64,000 bases of DNA, taken from contig CP064979.1 in the NCBI GenBank assembly GCA_016699575.1, positions 124,001-188,000 on the forward strand, read 5' to 3'. A program made the translations under genes and the position numbers. The DNA is from Flavobacteriales bacterium. Its GTDB lineage: Bacteria; Bacteroidota; Bacteroidia; Flavobacteriales_F; PHOS-HE28. Shown here piece by piece: positions 8,301 to 16,659 of the stretch (positions are counted from its first letter, which is position 1; each line of letters opens with the position of its first letter). The notes beneath the pieces are model-generated. The model was given only the letters and a program-made list of their open reading frames with translations, was not told the origin of the DNA and did no database searches.

Positions 8301-10050
8301 CGTTGTTGGCAGCGTCCGTGGCCACGGAGAAGCCGAAGTCCGCATCGGCACCGCCGTAGTAGCTGGCCCATTGGCGCACGCCGTTACTATTGAACTTCAC
8401 GATGAAAGCGTCCTCAGCTGCATTCAGCGCTGCCTGGTGCGAACCCGCAGTGGCAATGCCCGAAGGGCTGTCGGTGAACCCGACCAGGTACACGTTGCCA
8501 GCGGCATCGGTGGCCACGCCCGTTCCGTAGTCGTCATCCACATCGCCATAGTAGGTACCCCATTGGCGTACCCCGTTGCTGTTGAACTTCACGAGGAACG
8601 CATCCCGCGCATCCGTGTAGGCCGGCCGGTGCGCCCCCACGGTACCGATCCCCACCGTGCTCTTGGTGGTTCCTGCTATGTACACGTTCCCCGCCGCATC
8701 CGTGGTCACACTGAAGGCCTCATCGCTGTCCTCTCCTCCGTAATAGGTGGCCCAATCGAGGTCCGTGGAGTAAGTTCCTGTTTGAATGATGTTGTTCACC
8801 ATGACCGCGCCGGGCACGGCAATGGGCAGCGTTGGGGTGATGAAGGCGGATGCGTCGCCTGTGTTGCAGATGCTGATCTCGTAGGTGACCAGGTCATTAC
8901 AGCCCACGCCGCCGGTGGTGATGTTCGTACTGATGATGGCCTGCGGAGGACAGGTCACGGGGTCATCCACACGATCCGCTTGCGGGCTGATGTTATTGAA
9001 GGTCGCGAACTCATCGGCCACAACGGTTTCGTTGTAGAGGTTGAAAGGGATCGGAGGTGCATTGCCTGCCAAGGCGCCGTCGTAGTTCACGACAGCATAC
9101 AGCGTGTTCGTGCTGGCGAACTGCAGGCTGGGCACCGCAGTACTGAAGCTTGCACCCGGCACCAACGTCTGCACACCGAAGTTCTGCACGAACAACAGGA
9201 GGCTGGTGGCGTTGGTGGGCGGCCCATTGTAGAAAGACACTACCAGCGGTCCGTTGAAATCGACCGCACCCGCGTTGGAAATGCTCAGGTCAGCCACGAA
9301 GTTGGGCGGAGGCGTGGTGCAACCGCTGGCGGTGAACGCATCGACGGTTATAGCAAGGTCGTACGATGGATCGAAGGAGCCGTTGCACCCGGCATTGATC
9401 ATGTCCTGGACCAACTGCACGTTGGCCTGCATCAACTGAGCATACGTCGGTGCGCTGAAATACCCGCCGGGGCTGGCCACATTGGTGCCAGCAAGCACAG
9501 CACAGCCCGAGGCCGCCTCAATGGCCACTACCACCACGTACACACCGGCATTCTTCACCTGGGTTGCCAGTGTGCTCAACCCTGGCGGCACCTGGCTGCA
9601 GGCCGCATCGGTCATCAGCACGATCACCGGCTTGGCCACACGGCCGGGCACCGGGGTTTGCCCAATGGACTGGTAGGCGTTGAGCAACGCCGTGTATGGG
9701 TCGGTGCCACCGATCAACGCCCGAGGGGCGTTCTGATAAGCCAACACATCGGCCAACAGGTCGGAATAGCCCACGCCCGCCACCGGGAAATTGAATTGCT
9801 GCCACACGCCCGGGCTGTCCCAGTCCGCGATGGCCATACGGCTTTGGCCGGGCCCACTGCCCCACGGTTGCATGCCATTGAACAAGGCCGTGATGAACTG
9901 CCTGCTTTGGGTGTTCTCCAACGCGCTGACGGAGCCGCTCTGGTCGTTGGCCACGAACACGTCCAAGGCACAGGTCTGTGCAACAGAGACCGTCGCACCG
10001 CTCATTACGGAGGCGCAGGACAGAACACCCAAGTACCGCTGCAAGGCCAT
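5395..10050 (-). CDS. Giant secreted VWA / seven-repeat beta-propeller / GEVED protein with T9SS sorting domain
   Basis: 1551 residues from the ATG at 10050, chosen because it gives a signal peptide (MALQRYLGVLSC ... SVAQ); the open frame runs further upstream but into the divergent gene. Domains: VWA-like region at about 25-230 (DVFVANDQSGS, later KPVIVLMTDAACS); disulfide- and beta-rich linker; seven SBBP-type repeats at about 433-880, each starting WxTYYGG and containing GNVYxxG and FLVKFN; beta-rich domains; a GEVED-like motif (AYIDWNADGDFLDSLER) near 1290; the LPVELLAFSA module common before T9SS tails; and a C-terminal sorting domain (about 1480-1551). It is probably a cell-surface or secreted adhesion-type protein. 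Function is not known. Confidence 0.9.
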   Translation of the reverse strand: MALQRYLGVLSCASVMSGATVSVAQTCALDVFVANDQSGSVSALENTQSRQFITALFNGMQPWGSGPGQSRMAIADWDSPGVWQQFNFPVAGVGYSDLLADVLAYQNAPRALIGGTDPYTALLNAYQSIGQTPVPGRVAKPVIVLMTDAACSQVPPGLSTLATQVKNAGVYVVVVAIEAASGCAVLAGTNVASPGGYFSAPTYAQLMQANVQLVQDMINAGCNGSFDPSYDLAITVDAFTASGCTTPPPNFVADLSISNAGAVDFNGPLVVSFYNGPPTNATSLLLFVQNFGVQTLVPGASFSTAVPSLQFASTNTLYAVVNYDGALAGNAPPIPFNLYNETVVADEFATFNNISPQADRVDDPVTCPPQAIISTNITTGGVGCNDLVTYEISICNTGDASAFITPTLPIAVPGAVMVNNIIQTGTYSTDLDWATYYGGEDSDEAFSVTTDAAGNVYIAGTTKSTVGIGTVGAHRPAYTDARDAFLVKFNSNGVRQWGTYYGDVDDDYGTGVATDAAGNVYLVGFTDSPSGIATAGSHQAALNAAEDAFIVKFNSNGVRQWASYYGGADADFGFSVATDAANNVYLAGVTEGSTNLGTVGAFDNTFNGVSDQFLVKFNAVGVRQWATYYGGAFEELEAAVATDPTGNVFLAGQTMSTAGISTAGSPQAAYGGNNNPDAYLVKFNAAGARQWGTYCGGLETEEQMGVACDLSGNAFLSGTTDSDNAIAFGALHQGFRAGSKDGFLVKYNATGVRQWGNYVGGSDGDEARDVATDAAGNAYVTGSTTSPDLIATPFSYGTVLNGIEDDAFLMKFDGLGQQTWGTYYGGTDVEDCYSAAVSAQGSVYIAGATLSLTDIATPGAHQTALDTDVEAFLAKFFEVELPYVLNAGECLVRQYIYDYSGVVAGTYNLSMGVAAGPVNVLDEPPLVLPDIGFNAGGFINIDGFNGAVHTGDNVTIPVLGTNCTPGNQITIAVNIPAASSCGTGYFVQATVTITNNSGLTVSNTDLFLNLTGAGATYASEIYNATAGLNITPPNVLDPFYPAVPNALYGNLGAQSIPVLQIPTGVSTFNVDLAIGAATVNLFARIDSIHTAINPTGQSNLASDATGVTVFPYPVIGGFNCPGSVVVGSNIVFSGISVTGATTRFWSSTTVANIAGGGTVTAPTLTYTPTPVDVANGYVEISLTTVNANGCETTESCQVTIANVQYDYGDAPIVYDLNINYQPPAAASTLFSGVNLGFVAPGVEVLANNSLMADGDGTEEDALTNNPWVDPWPPAGSSYALPTRATNNSASKTHLRAYIDWNADGDFLDSLERSLNAVGIPALSGSAVHSMLFTVPPFVNTGGLFYIRIRLSVDSMSTTVPYMAAPQGETEDYVWASVGPLPVELLAFSAQEVGEAVRLDWSTATETGSSHFVVERSRDLDRFVAVGSLAAAGFSQTTAHYSVVDQQALDGLSYYRLKQVDLNGQVEYFGPVAVSRNGTSVVWLHHDGSGGVIVHGLLEGDRVVCHDATGRQVALNVATNGSLDAASLGTGIYVLKIIQLSGGEQVLRFVIR

Positions 10051-10058
10051 TGCTCGCT

Positions 10059-10066
10059 CGAAGATG
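10059..10066 (-). promoter_or_regulatory. -7-like element (CATCTTCG) of the giant T9SS gene
   Basis: Minus-strand CATCTTCG, a C-variant of TAnnTTTG, 8 bases before the chosen ATG at 10050. It lies in the 165-base divergent region shared with the M14 peptidase gene. Confidence 0.35.
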
Positions 10067-10215
10067 GCCACAATTAGGACTGCACGTTCGATCACACGCT
10101 GAAACGGGAAGAACAGCGGACGAAACGGGCCACCAACGACCTGAGGGGCAATGTCCCCTGAACGAGGAACGGTCTTTCGGACCAGTGGAAGCGGACTATC
10201 TTCACTGCCACACCC

Positions 10216-12603
10216 ATGCGCATCATGTTCACCCGGTTGTTCCTCACGTGTGTCCTTTCCAGTTCTGTGCTCGGTGCATTGGCCCAGCAACGCGCCGTGC
10301 ATTCACGCGCCTGCATCAACTTGAGCGGACACGCTGATGCAGTCCCTACGCTTCAAGGCTTGGGCATCTGCCTGGACCACACCGACCTCTCGCCCGGCAA
10401 CTTCGTCAGCGGCGATTTCAGCGAGCGTGATCTGGACCTGGCGCGGCAAGCGGGCTTCGAGGTGCGCGTGGAAGTGGCCGACATCGGGGCGTTCTATGCG
10501 GAACGTGCCGCCCACAACACGGGTGCTGACAAGTCTTTCGGTGAACCGGGCTGTCCGGGAAGTGAGACCTACCCGGAACCAGCGCATTTCGTGCTGGGCA
10601 GCATGGGCGGGTTCTATACTTGGCAAGAGATGCAGGACCAGTTGGATTCAATGGTGGCCCACTTCCCTGCCCTGATCTCCGCAAAGGCGTCCATCGGCAC
10701 TTCGCACGAAGGGCGACCGATCCACTACGTGCGCATCAGCAACAACCCGAACGTGGACCAGGCCAAACCCGAAGTGCTGTACGATGCGCTGCACCATGCC
10801 CGTGAACCCGAGAGCGCGATGCAGTTGTACTACTTCATGTGGTACTTGTTGGAGAACTACGGTACCGATCCGTTGGCCACGCACATCGTCAACACCCGCG
10901 AGCTCTACTTCGTGCCGTGCGTGAACCCCGATGGTTATGTGCACAACGAGACCATCGCCCCAATGGGCGGCGGTATGTGGCGCAAGAACCGCCGCGACAA
11001 CGGCGATGGTTCGTTCGGTGTGGACCTGAACCGCAACTACGGCTATGCATGGGGTATCGATGACTGGGGTTCCTCACCAAGTACCGTCAGTGACACCTAC
11101 CGAGGTCCATCAGCCTTCAGCGAACCGGAGACCCAAGCGATGCGTGATTTCATCGTTGGTCGCGAATTCGTAACTCGGCACAGCCATCATTGCCGCGGCC
11201 ATCTGCTGCTCTACCCATGGGGGCACGTGAACACGCTTTGCCCCGATTCCGCCGTGTTCTCCACATACGCCCAACGCATGACGGAGGACAACGGCTACCA
11301 CTTCGGAACCACCTACGAAGCGCTCTTCTACCTGGCCAACGGCAGTGCAACGGATTGGAGCTACGGTGAACAAGTGGCCAAGCCGAAGATCTTCGGTTAT
11401 GTACCGGAGACGGGCACCTACATCGACGGCTTCTGGCCTCAGCCCGATCGGATCGTGCCGCTGGCACAAGCCAATATGGAGCAGAACATCATGCTCGCGC
11501 TTTTCGCCGGCGCATATGCCGAAGTGAAGGATGTTAGCCCTCGCGTTGAGAACAGCACCACGCCCAGCGCGACCTTCGCACTACAAAGCCTCGGGCTCCA
11601 GGACGGCACGTTCACCATTTCCTTGGAGCCGCTGTCCAACGTCATCGCCGCCACCGGTCCCCAGACCTTCAGCGGTCTCGACACACTGGAAACCGTGACT
11701 GCGAGCATCGGCCTGACGCTCGACCCGCTGATCGCCGATGGCGAGTCCTTCAGCTATGTGCTCGTGCTCGATGCCAACAACCTCATCCTGCGCGACACCA
11801 TTGAACGGGTGTATGGCGAACCGCTCACTGCCTTCAGCGACAACAGCGCCACGGACGACAATTGGACGGGTGGCTGGTCGCTCACGAACGAAGACTGGTT
11901 CTCGGCGCCCAGCTCGTTCACGGATAGTCCACTGAGCAACCATAGCGCTTTCGAAAACAATGCTTGGGGTCTTGCCGTACCCATCAACCTATCGCTCGCC
12001 ACCACGGCCACGCTGGAATTCATGGCGCGCTGGACCTTGCAGAGCGAACTGGACCACGTTCAGGTGGAAGCCAGCGACAATGGAGTGTCGTGGACCGCGC
12101 TCTGCGGCACCTGGTCGCGGCCTGGCACGGACACCCAATTGGAAGATGAGCCGGTCTATGACGGCAAACGGACCGACTGGACCTTGGAACGCATGGCGCT
12201 TGACGACTTCATCGGTGGCCCGCTATACCTGAACTTCCGTCTGCGCAGCGAAGACCAGATCGAATACGACGGCTTCTACCTCGACGATGTGGTGGTGACC
12301 ATCACGGGGGATGTTTGGACCGGGGTTGAACAGGTGGCAACATCCGGAGCGTCGGCACAATGCCATCCCTCGCCTGCCACCACCAGCGCGACGGTCTTCT
12401 GGGCTTTGCCTGAACACCCTGAAGACGCCCAATGGCAACTGGTGGATGGCCGTGGTGCGGTGGTGTTAGCCCATTCGGTGCTGGGGCGGTCCGGACGGCT
12501 GGATGTATCCGTAGGCCACTTGGCCTCAGGGCTTTACAGTTACCGTCTGGTTTCCAACGGGCTGGTACGGGCACATGGAAGACTGAGCATTCTGCCCCAA
12601 TAG
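10216..12603 (+). CDS. Secreted M14-family zinc carboxypeptidase with T9SS sorting domain
   Basis: 795 residues. Signal peptide at 1-23 (ends LGALAQ). The M14 catalytic domain spans about 135-430: zinc ligands H194 and E197 in HHAREPES, third ligand probably H325 in RHSHHCRGHLLLYPWG, substrate-binding NPDGY and DLNRNYGY motifs, and catalytic glutamate E398 in GYVPETGTYIDGFWP. A beta-rich region with a jelly-roll-like module follows (about 510-690), and the last ~80 residues form a T9SS sorting domain ending YSYRLVSNGL...LSILPQ. It should remove C-terminal residues from peptides outside the cell. The histidine-rich third-ligand segment is unusual. Confidence 0.93.
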   Translation: MRIMFTRLFLTCVLSSSVLGALAQQRAVHSRACINLSGHADAVPTLQGLGICLDHTDLSPGNFVSGDFSERDLDLARQAGFEVRVEVADIGAFYAERAAHNTGADKSFGEPGCPGSETYPEPAHFVLGSMGGFYTWQEMQDQLDSMVAHFPALISAKASIGTSHEGRPIHYVRISNNPNVDQAKPEVLYDALHHAREPESAMQLYYFMWYLLENYGTDPLATHIVNTRELYFVPCVNPDGYVHNETIAPMGGGMWRKNRRDNGDGSFGVDLNRNYGYAWGIDDWGSSPSTVSDTYRGPSAFSEPETQAMRDFIVGREFVTRHSHHCRGHLLLYPWGHVNTLCPDSAVFSTYAQRMTEDNGYHFGTTYEALFYLANGSATDWSYGEQVAKPKIFGYVPETGTYIDGFWPQPDRIVPLAQANMEQNIMLALFAGAYAEVKDVSPRVENSTTPSATFALQSLGLQDGTFTISLEPLSNVIAATGPQTFSGLDTLETVTASIGLTLDPLIADGESFSYVLVLDANNLILRDTIERVYGEPLTAFSDNSATDDNWTGGWSLTNEDWFSAPSSFTDSPLSNHSAFENNAWGLAVPINLSLATTATLEFMARWTLQSELDHVQVEASDNGVSWTALCGTWSRPGTDTQLEDEPVYDGKRTDWTLERMALDDFIGGPLYLNFRLRSEDQIEYDGFYLDDVVVTITGDVWTGVEQVATSGASAQCHPSPATTSATVFWALPEHPEDAQWQLVDGRGAVVLAHSVLGRSGRLDVSVGHLASGLYSYRLVSNGLVRAHGRLSILPQ

Positions 12604-12638
12604 AACCCAGTGGGGCGATCGGCCGTTCAAAGGCCGCT

Positions 12639-13367
12639 ATGATCCGCATCCCCACTGGTGCGCTGGCCACCCTCCTCACCGCCAGCCTTTTTGCCCAGCA
12701 GCCCGCTACTGACGCAACTGCCCTGTACACGCAGGCCATCCAACGCATGAAAGCGGAGGACCATGCTGCTGCCATTGAGGCATTCAACGAGCTATTGGTG
12801 TTGCGTCCGGAAATGAGCAAAGCCTGGTACTACCGCGGTTTGTGCCGGCAGGCCCAAGGCGATCTGGAGGGTGCTGCCCACGACCTGGAGCGCACGCTGG
12901 CCCTGCAACCCGGCGACGCCAACGCCCGCATCCGCCTCTACGACGTGTACACTGCGCAAGGAAATCCCCAACGTGCCATCGATGGGCTCACCAATTTGAT
13001 GATGTCCTTCCCGACCGGCCCCATTGCCGAGCACGCACTGTTCAGCATGGGCCATGCGTACGTCCAATTGAACGACCACGCCAGCGCTCTCGCCGCCTAT
13101 GAGCGCTTGGTCACGCTGGCGCCCAACAATGCCAAGGCCTGGTTCGACCGTGGGGTGGCCAAGAGCCATTTGAAGGACCTGCCTGGTGCCATAGCCGACA
13201 TGAGCAGGGCCCTCGAACTGGACCCCACGCTCACGAATGCCTACGCCACACGTGCTTTGGCGCTCATCCACGCCGAGCGCAAGCAGGAAGCCTGCCCCGA
13301 TCTGATGAAGGCAAACGAACTGGGCGACCCCAGCGTGGCTGAATTGATGGCCATTTACTGCGACTGA
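12639..13367 (+). CDS. Secreted or periplasmic TPR protein
   Basis: 242 residues from the ATG at 12639, chosen because it starts a signal peptide (MIRIPTGALATLLTASLFAQ); the open frame extends upstream into the M14 gene. The rest is tetratricopeptide repeats, about six units, with typical spacing: AWYYRGLCRQAQGDLEGAAH, AKAWFDRGVAKSHLKDLPGA and AYATRALALIHAERKQEACP. TPRs mediate protein binding. It begins 35 bases after the peptidase stop and is probably co-transcribed. Partner unknown. Confidence 0.88.
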   Translation: MIRIPTGALATLLTASLFAQQPATDATALYTQAIQRMKAEDHAAAIEAFNELLVLRPEMSKAWYYRGLCRQAQGDLEGAAHDLERTLALQPGDANARIRLYDVYTAQGNPQRAIDGLTNLMMSFPTGPIAEHALFSMGHAYVQLNDHASALAAYERLVTLAPNNAKAWFDRGVAKSHLKDLPGAIADMSRALELDPTLTNAYATRALALIHAERKQEACPDLMKANELGDPSVAELMAIYCD

Positions 13368-13398
13368 GGTCCGGTGACTTGACCTGTTTTCGGACGTC

Positions 13399-13426
13399 TT
13401 TGTTCGGCGCCGCGGCAGCATCTTTG
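13399..13426 (+). promoter_or_regulatory. Bacteroidota-type promoter: TTTG (-33) and CATCTTTG (-7)
   Basis: TTTG at 13399-13402 and CATCTTTG at 13419-13426 with a 16-base spacer; the gene start is 25 bases further on at 13452. This is the best two-element match seen in the window. Confidence 0.55.
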
Positions 13427-13451
13427 CCGCCGAAGGCTAAACCGAACCCCA

Positions 13452-14045
13452 ATGATCCGTTCCCTCTTTTCCATCGGTCTTATCGTGACAACATTCCTCA
13501 GTGCCAACAATGTCCATTCTCAAGCTTTTCAGGGCGGTGGCAACGTGCTGGGCTTGGGGATAGGTGCAGGCGGCCGGTACAGTGCATTCTCGACTTACTC
13601 CGGGCAATCGCCCGTTTTCATGATGACCTATGACCATGGCATGGGCTTCAAAGCAGGCCCTGGCGTGGTTGGCATCGGGGGCTACTTCGCGTACAAGACA
13701 CTGCGGTACTATTACAGCTACGGTTACTTGGGGTCGAACTACTACTACGACGAGCGTTGGAACTACCTGATGTTCGGTGTCCGCGGCACATATCACTGGA
13801 ATGAGTGGCACGGGATCGACAAGTTGGACACTTACGCCGGCGTGCTTGCGGGCTTGGACATCATCTCATACTCCGACAATTCCTACTACGCCTCGGGCTA
13901 TGCGCAGCGTTCGTACCCAGGGTCCCGGGGCCGCACGAACCTCTTTGCCGGGGCGCGGTGGTACTTCACTGACGCCTTCGGCGCATATGCGGAACTCAGC
14001 CACGGGGTGAGCTACGCGACCATAGGTCTACAGTTCAAGTTCTAG
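13452..14045 (+). CDS. Small outer-membrane beta-barrel protein
   Basis: 197 residues with a signal peptide (1-23, ends NNVHSQ). The mature part is rich in Y, G, S and alternating hydrophobic residues, with strands such as LMFGVRGTYHWN, TNLFAGARWYFTDAFGAYAE and the terminal YATIGLQFKF, which ends in F as outer-membrane barrels do. The length suits an 8-stranded barrel. No enzymatic motif is seen. It is monocistronic, with its own promoter-like motif and a strong terminator hairpin just after the stop. Confidence 0.85.
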   Translation: MIRSLFSIGLIVTTFLSANNVHSQAFQGGGNVLGLGIGAGGRYSAFSTYSGQSPVFMMTYDHGMGFKAGPGVVGIGGYFAYKTLRYYYSYGYLGSNYYYDERWNYLMFGVRGTYHWNEWHGIDKLDTYAGVLAGLDIISYSDNSYYASGYAQRSYPGSRGRTNLFAGARWYFTDAFGAYAELSHGVSYATIGLQFKF

Positions 14046-14062
14046 TAACACGACAGCCTCGC

Positions 14063-14092
14063 AAGAAGGCCGCCCGTTCAGGCGGCCTTCTT
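14063..14092 (+). terminator. Perfect 12-bp hairpin terminator
   Basis: AAGAAGGCCGCC, loop CGTTCA, GGCGGCCTTCTT: a perfect 12-bp stem 18 bases after the beta-barrel gene's stop, followed by TTACTTCG. The stem is A-rich on the left and T-rich on the right, so it could act in both directions. Confidence 0.9.
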
Positions 14093-14211
14093 ACTTCGAT
14101 GGGGTTATGAGCAACGGCCTTGTGGGAACTTCCCTCTGATCGTTGAAAAGTCGGCTGTTTATCAACAAGACCAAGGCCCGGTTCGGCGGGTACTTTGTGC
14201 CTGACGGTGGC

Positions 14212-14230
14212 GTGGAACATTCAGTTCCAC
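14212..14230. promoter_or_regulatory. Perfect inverted repeat upstream of parA (operator or partition-site candidate)
   Basis: GTGGAAC ATTCA GTTCCAC: 7-bp perfect arms around a 5-base centre, ending 25 bases before the parA ATG. It does not match the canonical parS palindrome (TGTTTCACGTGAAACA). It could be an operator for the parAB operon or a hairpin in the leader. Confidence 0.5.
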
Positions 14231-14255
14231 CCTTCACCGACCACCGAACGAGACC

Positions 14256-15065
14256 ATGGCCAAGATCATCAGCATAGTGAACCAGAAAGGCGGCGTGGGA
14301 AAGACCACCACCGCCATCAACCTGGCCGCCTGCCTGGGCGTGCTGGAGCGCAAGACCCTGCTGGTGGACGCCGATCCACAAGCCAACGCCACCAGCGGCG
14401 TGGGCATCGACCCGAAGAAGACCGGCCACAGCATCTACGAATGCATCGTGAACGGCACCGATCCGAAGAACGTCATCCAGGGCACGGTGAACCCGAACCT
14501 GGACATCCTCCCTGGCCACATCGACCTGGTGGGCGCCGAGATCGAGATGATCGACATGGCCAGCCGCGAGCAACAGATGAAGAACGTGCTGGACCCGCTG
14601 CGCGACCAGTACGACTTCATCCTCATCGATTGCAGCCCGTCCTTGGGCCTCATTACCGTGAACAGTCTCACCGCCAGCGACAGCGTGATCGTGCCGGTGC
14701 AGTGCGAGTACTTCGCGTTGGAGGGCTTGGGCAAATTGCTCAACACCATCAAGATCGTGCAGCAGCGCCTCAACCCGGCGTTGAGCATCGAGGGCATGCT
14801 GCTCACCATGTACGACAGCCGTCTGCGCTTGGCCAACCAAGTGGTGGACGAGGTGAAGACGCACTTCCAGGAACTGGTGTTCGACACGGTGATCCACCGC
14901 AACGTGACCCTGAGCGAAGCACCCAGCCATGGCCAGACCATCGTAATGCACGATGCCACGAGCAAGGGCGCGGTGAACTACCTGAACCTGGCGCGCGAGA
15001 TCCTGCAGAAGAACGAGATGACGCGCATCCCTGAGCGCGAGCGTACCATCCCCATCGCGCAATGA
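14256..15065 (+). CDS. parA: ParA family chromosome-partition ATPase (Soj)
   Basis: 269 residues, typical for chromosomal Soj/ParA. Deviant Walker A KGGVGKTT at 11-18, Walker A' region LLVDADPQANATSGVG, and Walker B ILIDCSPSLGLIT. It lacks the N-terminal HTH of plasmid ParA proteins. It binds DNA with ATP and moves ParB-bound origins. Overlaps parB by 4 bases (ATGA). First gene of the order parA-parB-DUF5683-dapB-lepB found across Bacteroidota. Confidence 0.97.
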   Translation: MAKIISIVNQKGGVGKTTTAINLAACLGVLERKTLLVDADPQANATSGVGIDPKKTGHSIYECIVNGTDPKNVIQGTVNPNLDILPGHIDLVGAEIEMIDMASREQQMKNVLDPLRDQYDFILIDCSPSLGLITVNSLTASDSVIVPVQCEYFALEGLGKLLNTIKIVQQRLNPALSIEGMLLTMYDSRLRLANQVVDEVKTHFQELVFDTVIHRNVTLSEAPSHGQTIVMHDATSKGAVNYLNLAREILQKNEMTRIPERERTIPIAQ

Positions 15066-15955
15066 CGAAGAAACGTGGGCTGGGCCGTGGGCTCAGCGCC
15101 TTGCTGGAAGACAACAGCACGGAAGTGATCGCGCGCCCCGAAGGTGTGCGGGCCGAGGACGTTGCGCCGCCGCGGGCAGGTGGCACCATCAGCACCATTC
15201 CTGTCGACCAGATAGAACCCAACCCGTTCCAACCGCGCACCTCCTTCAGCCAAGAAGCGCTACTGGAATTGGCCACCAGCATCCGTTCGCTCGGCATCAT
15301 CCAGCCGGTGACGGTGAGGAAGATGGGCTACAACCGCTACCAGCTCATCAGCGGTGAGCGGCGTTTCCGTGCGAGCCAGGCCGCGGGGTTGAAGGAGGTT
15401 CCAGCATACGTCCGCGTGGCGAACGATGAGGCCATGCTGGAGATGGCGCTCGTGGAGAACATCCAGCGCGAAGAACTCGACGCCATCGAAGTGGCCATCA
15501 GCTTCCAACGCCTGGTGGACGAGGTGAAACTGACGCACGAAGAGCTGAGCCACAAAGTGGGCAAGGACCGCGCAACCATCACCAACTACCTGCGCCTGCT
15601 GAAGCTGCCCGCCGAAGTGCAGCTGGGCCTCCGCCAGCGGCAGATCGCCATGGGGCATGCACGCGCGCTCATCAATGTGCCCGATCCCGCCCGCCAGATC
15701 GAACTCTACCACCTCATCGTTGAGAGCCAACTGAGCGTGCGGCAAGTGGAGGAATTGGCGAGAGAGAAGAAGTTCACCAACAACAAGCCGGCAAAGGCCA
15801 CCATCGTGCACTTCCGTGATCTGGCCAAACAACTCACCAAACAGCTCGGCGTGAAGGTGAACGTGAAAGGCGATGTGCGCGGCAAGGGAAAGTTCGAGAT
15901 CCCCTTTGCCGATGCCTTGGAGATGGAGGCCATCGTGAAGCGCTTCCCGAACTGA
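15062..15955 (+). CDS. parB: ParB/Spo0J chromosome-partition protein
   Basis: 297 residues. Starts with the classic MTKKRGLGRGLSALLED. The CTP-binding N-domain lies at about 40-135 (QIEPNPFQPRTSF, then YQLISGERRFRASQAAG, where GERRFRA is the signature). The HTH that reads parS is at about 150-190 (LTHEELSHKVGKDRATITNYLRLLKL). The C-terminal ~60 residues form the dimer domain. No parS-like site was found inside or next to the operon by eye. Confidence 0.97.
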   Translation: MTKKRGLGRGLSALLEDNSTEVIARPEGVRAEDVAPPRAGGTISTIPVDQIEPNPFQPRTSFSQEALLELATSIRSLGIIQPVTVRKMGYNRYQLISGERRFRASQAAGLKEVPAYVRVANDEAMLEMALVENIQREELDAIEVAISFQRLVDEVKLTHEELSHKVGKDRATITNYLRLLKLPAEVQLGLRQRQIAMGHARALINVPDPARQIELYHLIVESQLSVRQVEELAREKKFTNNKPAKATIVHFRDLAKQLTKQLGVKVNVKGDVRGKGKFEIPFADALEMEAIVKRFPN

Positions 15956-16092
15956 GCGGCCCGATGGTTGCTCGGTCGTTGATCATGTCCCGAGACATTG
16001 GCCCTATTGATCCTGCTCACGTCATCGCAAGCGGCAGCCTAGCGACCCAGCCAAATACACTGGATCGCTTCGGACCTAAAAAGGTCCTCGCG

Positions 16093-16656
16093 ATGACGGT
16101 CCGGCCAACGTGGTGCAAGTCCTTGATGTTGATCGCGGTCGTCCTGTTCGCTGCTGGTGCGGCCGCGCAGACCGCCGCTCAGCCGGACAGCACCAACAAC
16201 GAATGGCGCCTACGCCACTCCCCCACCAAAGCCACCATCTTCAGTGCGGTGCTCCCGGGCGCCGGACAGGTATACAACCGGAAGTATTGGAAGGTGCCCA
16301 TCGTGGCAGCGGGCATCGGCACCTGCATCTATTTCATCGACCGCAACACACGCCAATACGAGCGCTACAAGGACGCCTACATCGCCCTCACCGACAACGA
16401 CCCGAACACGGTGGACGAGTTCAACGGACAGTTCAGTGCGGGCGCAGTACTCGACGTAGCGAACACCTACCGGAAGTGGCGGGACCTGTCGTGGATCTGC
16501 ACGGGCGCCGTGTACATCCTCAACATCGTGGACGCCACCGTGGATGCCCATTTCGTGCGCTTCGATGCCGGTGATGACCTGACGTTGGCCGTGGCACCAG
16601 GCTTTGAACTGGCTTCGCAGAACGCCATTGGGTTCAGCCTGCAGTTGAACTTCTGA
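16093..16656 (+). CDS. DUF5683 domain protein
   Basis: 187 residues from the ATG at 16093, chosen because a signal peptide follows directly (LMLIAVVLFAAGAAAQ); the frame is open back to 15964. After the signal, the segment SPTKATIFSAVLPGAGQVYNRKYWKVP is the DUF5683 hallmark, followed by two hydrophobic helices (about 85-105 and 140-160) and a terminal beta strand GFSLQLNF. Function unknown. Its place between parB and dapB is conserved in the phylum. Confidence 0.9.
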   Translation: MTVRPTWCKSLMLIAVVLFAAGAAAQTAAQPDSTNNEWRLRHSPTKATIFSAVLPGAGQVYNRKYWKVPIVAAGIGTCIYFIDRNTRQYERYKDAYIALTDNDPNTVDEFNGQFSAGAVLDVANTYRKWRDLSWICTGAVYILNIVDATVDAHFVRFDAGDDLTLAVAPGFELASQNAIGFSLQLNF

Positions 16657-16659
16657 AGC

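Noticed and set aside
8179..10077. Long open frame (632 codons) on the plus strand
   Set aside because: It is fully antisense to the giant T9SS gene; its translation is rich in H, R and G with no known motif, as expected of a shadow frame in high-GC DNA.
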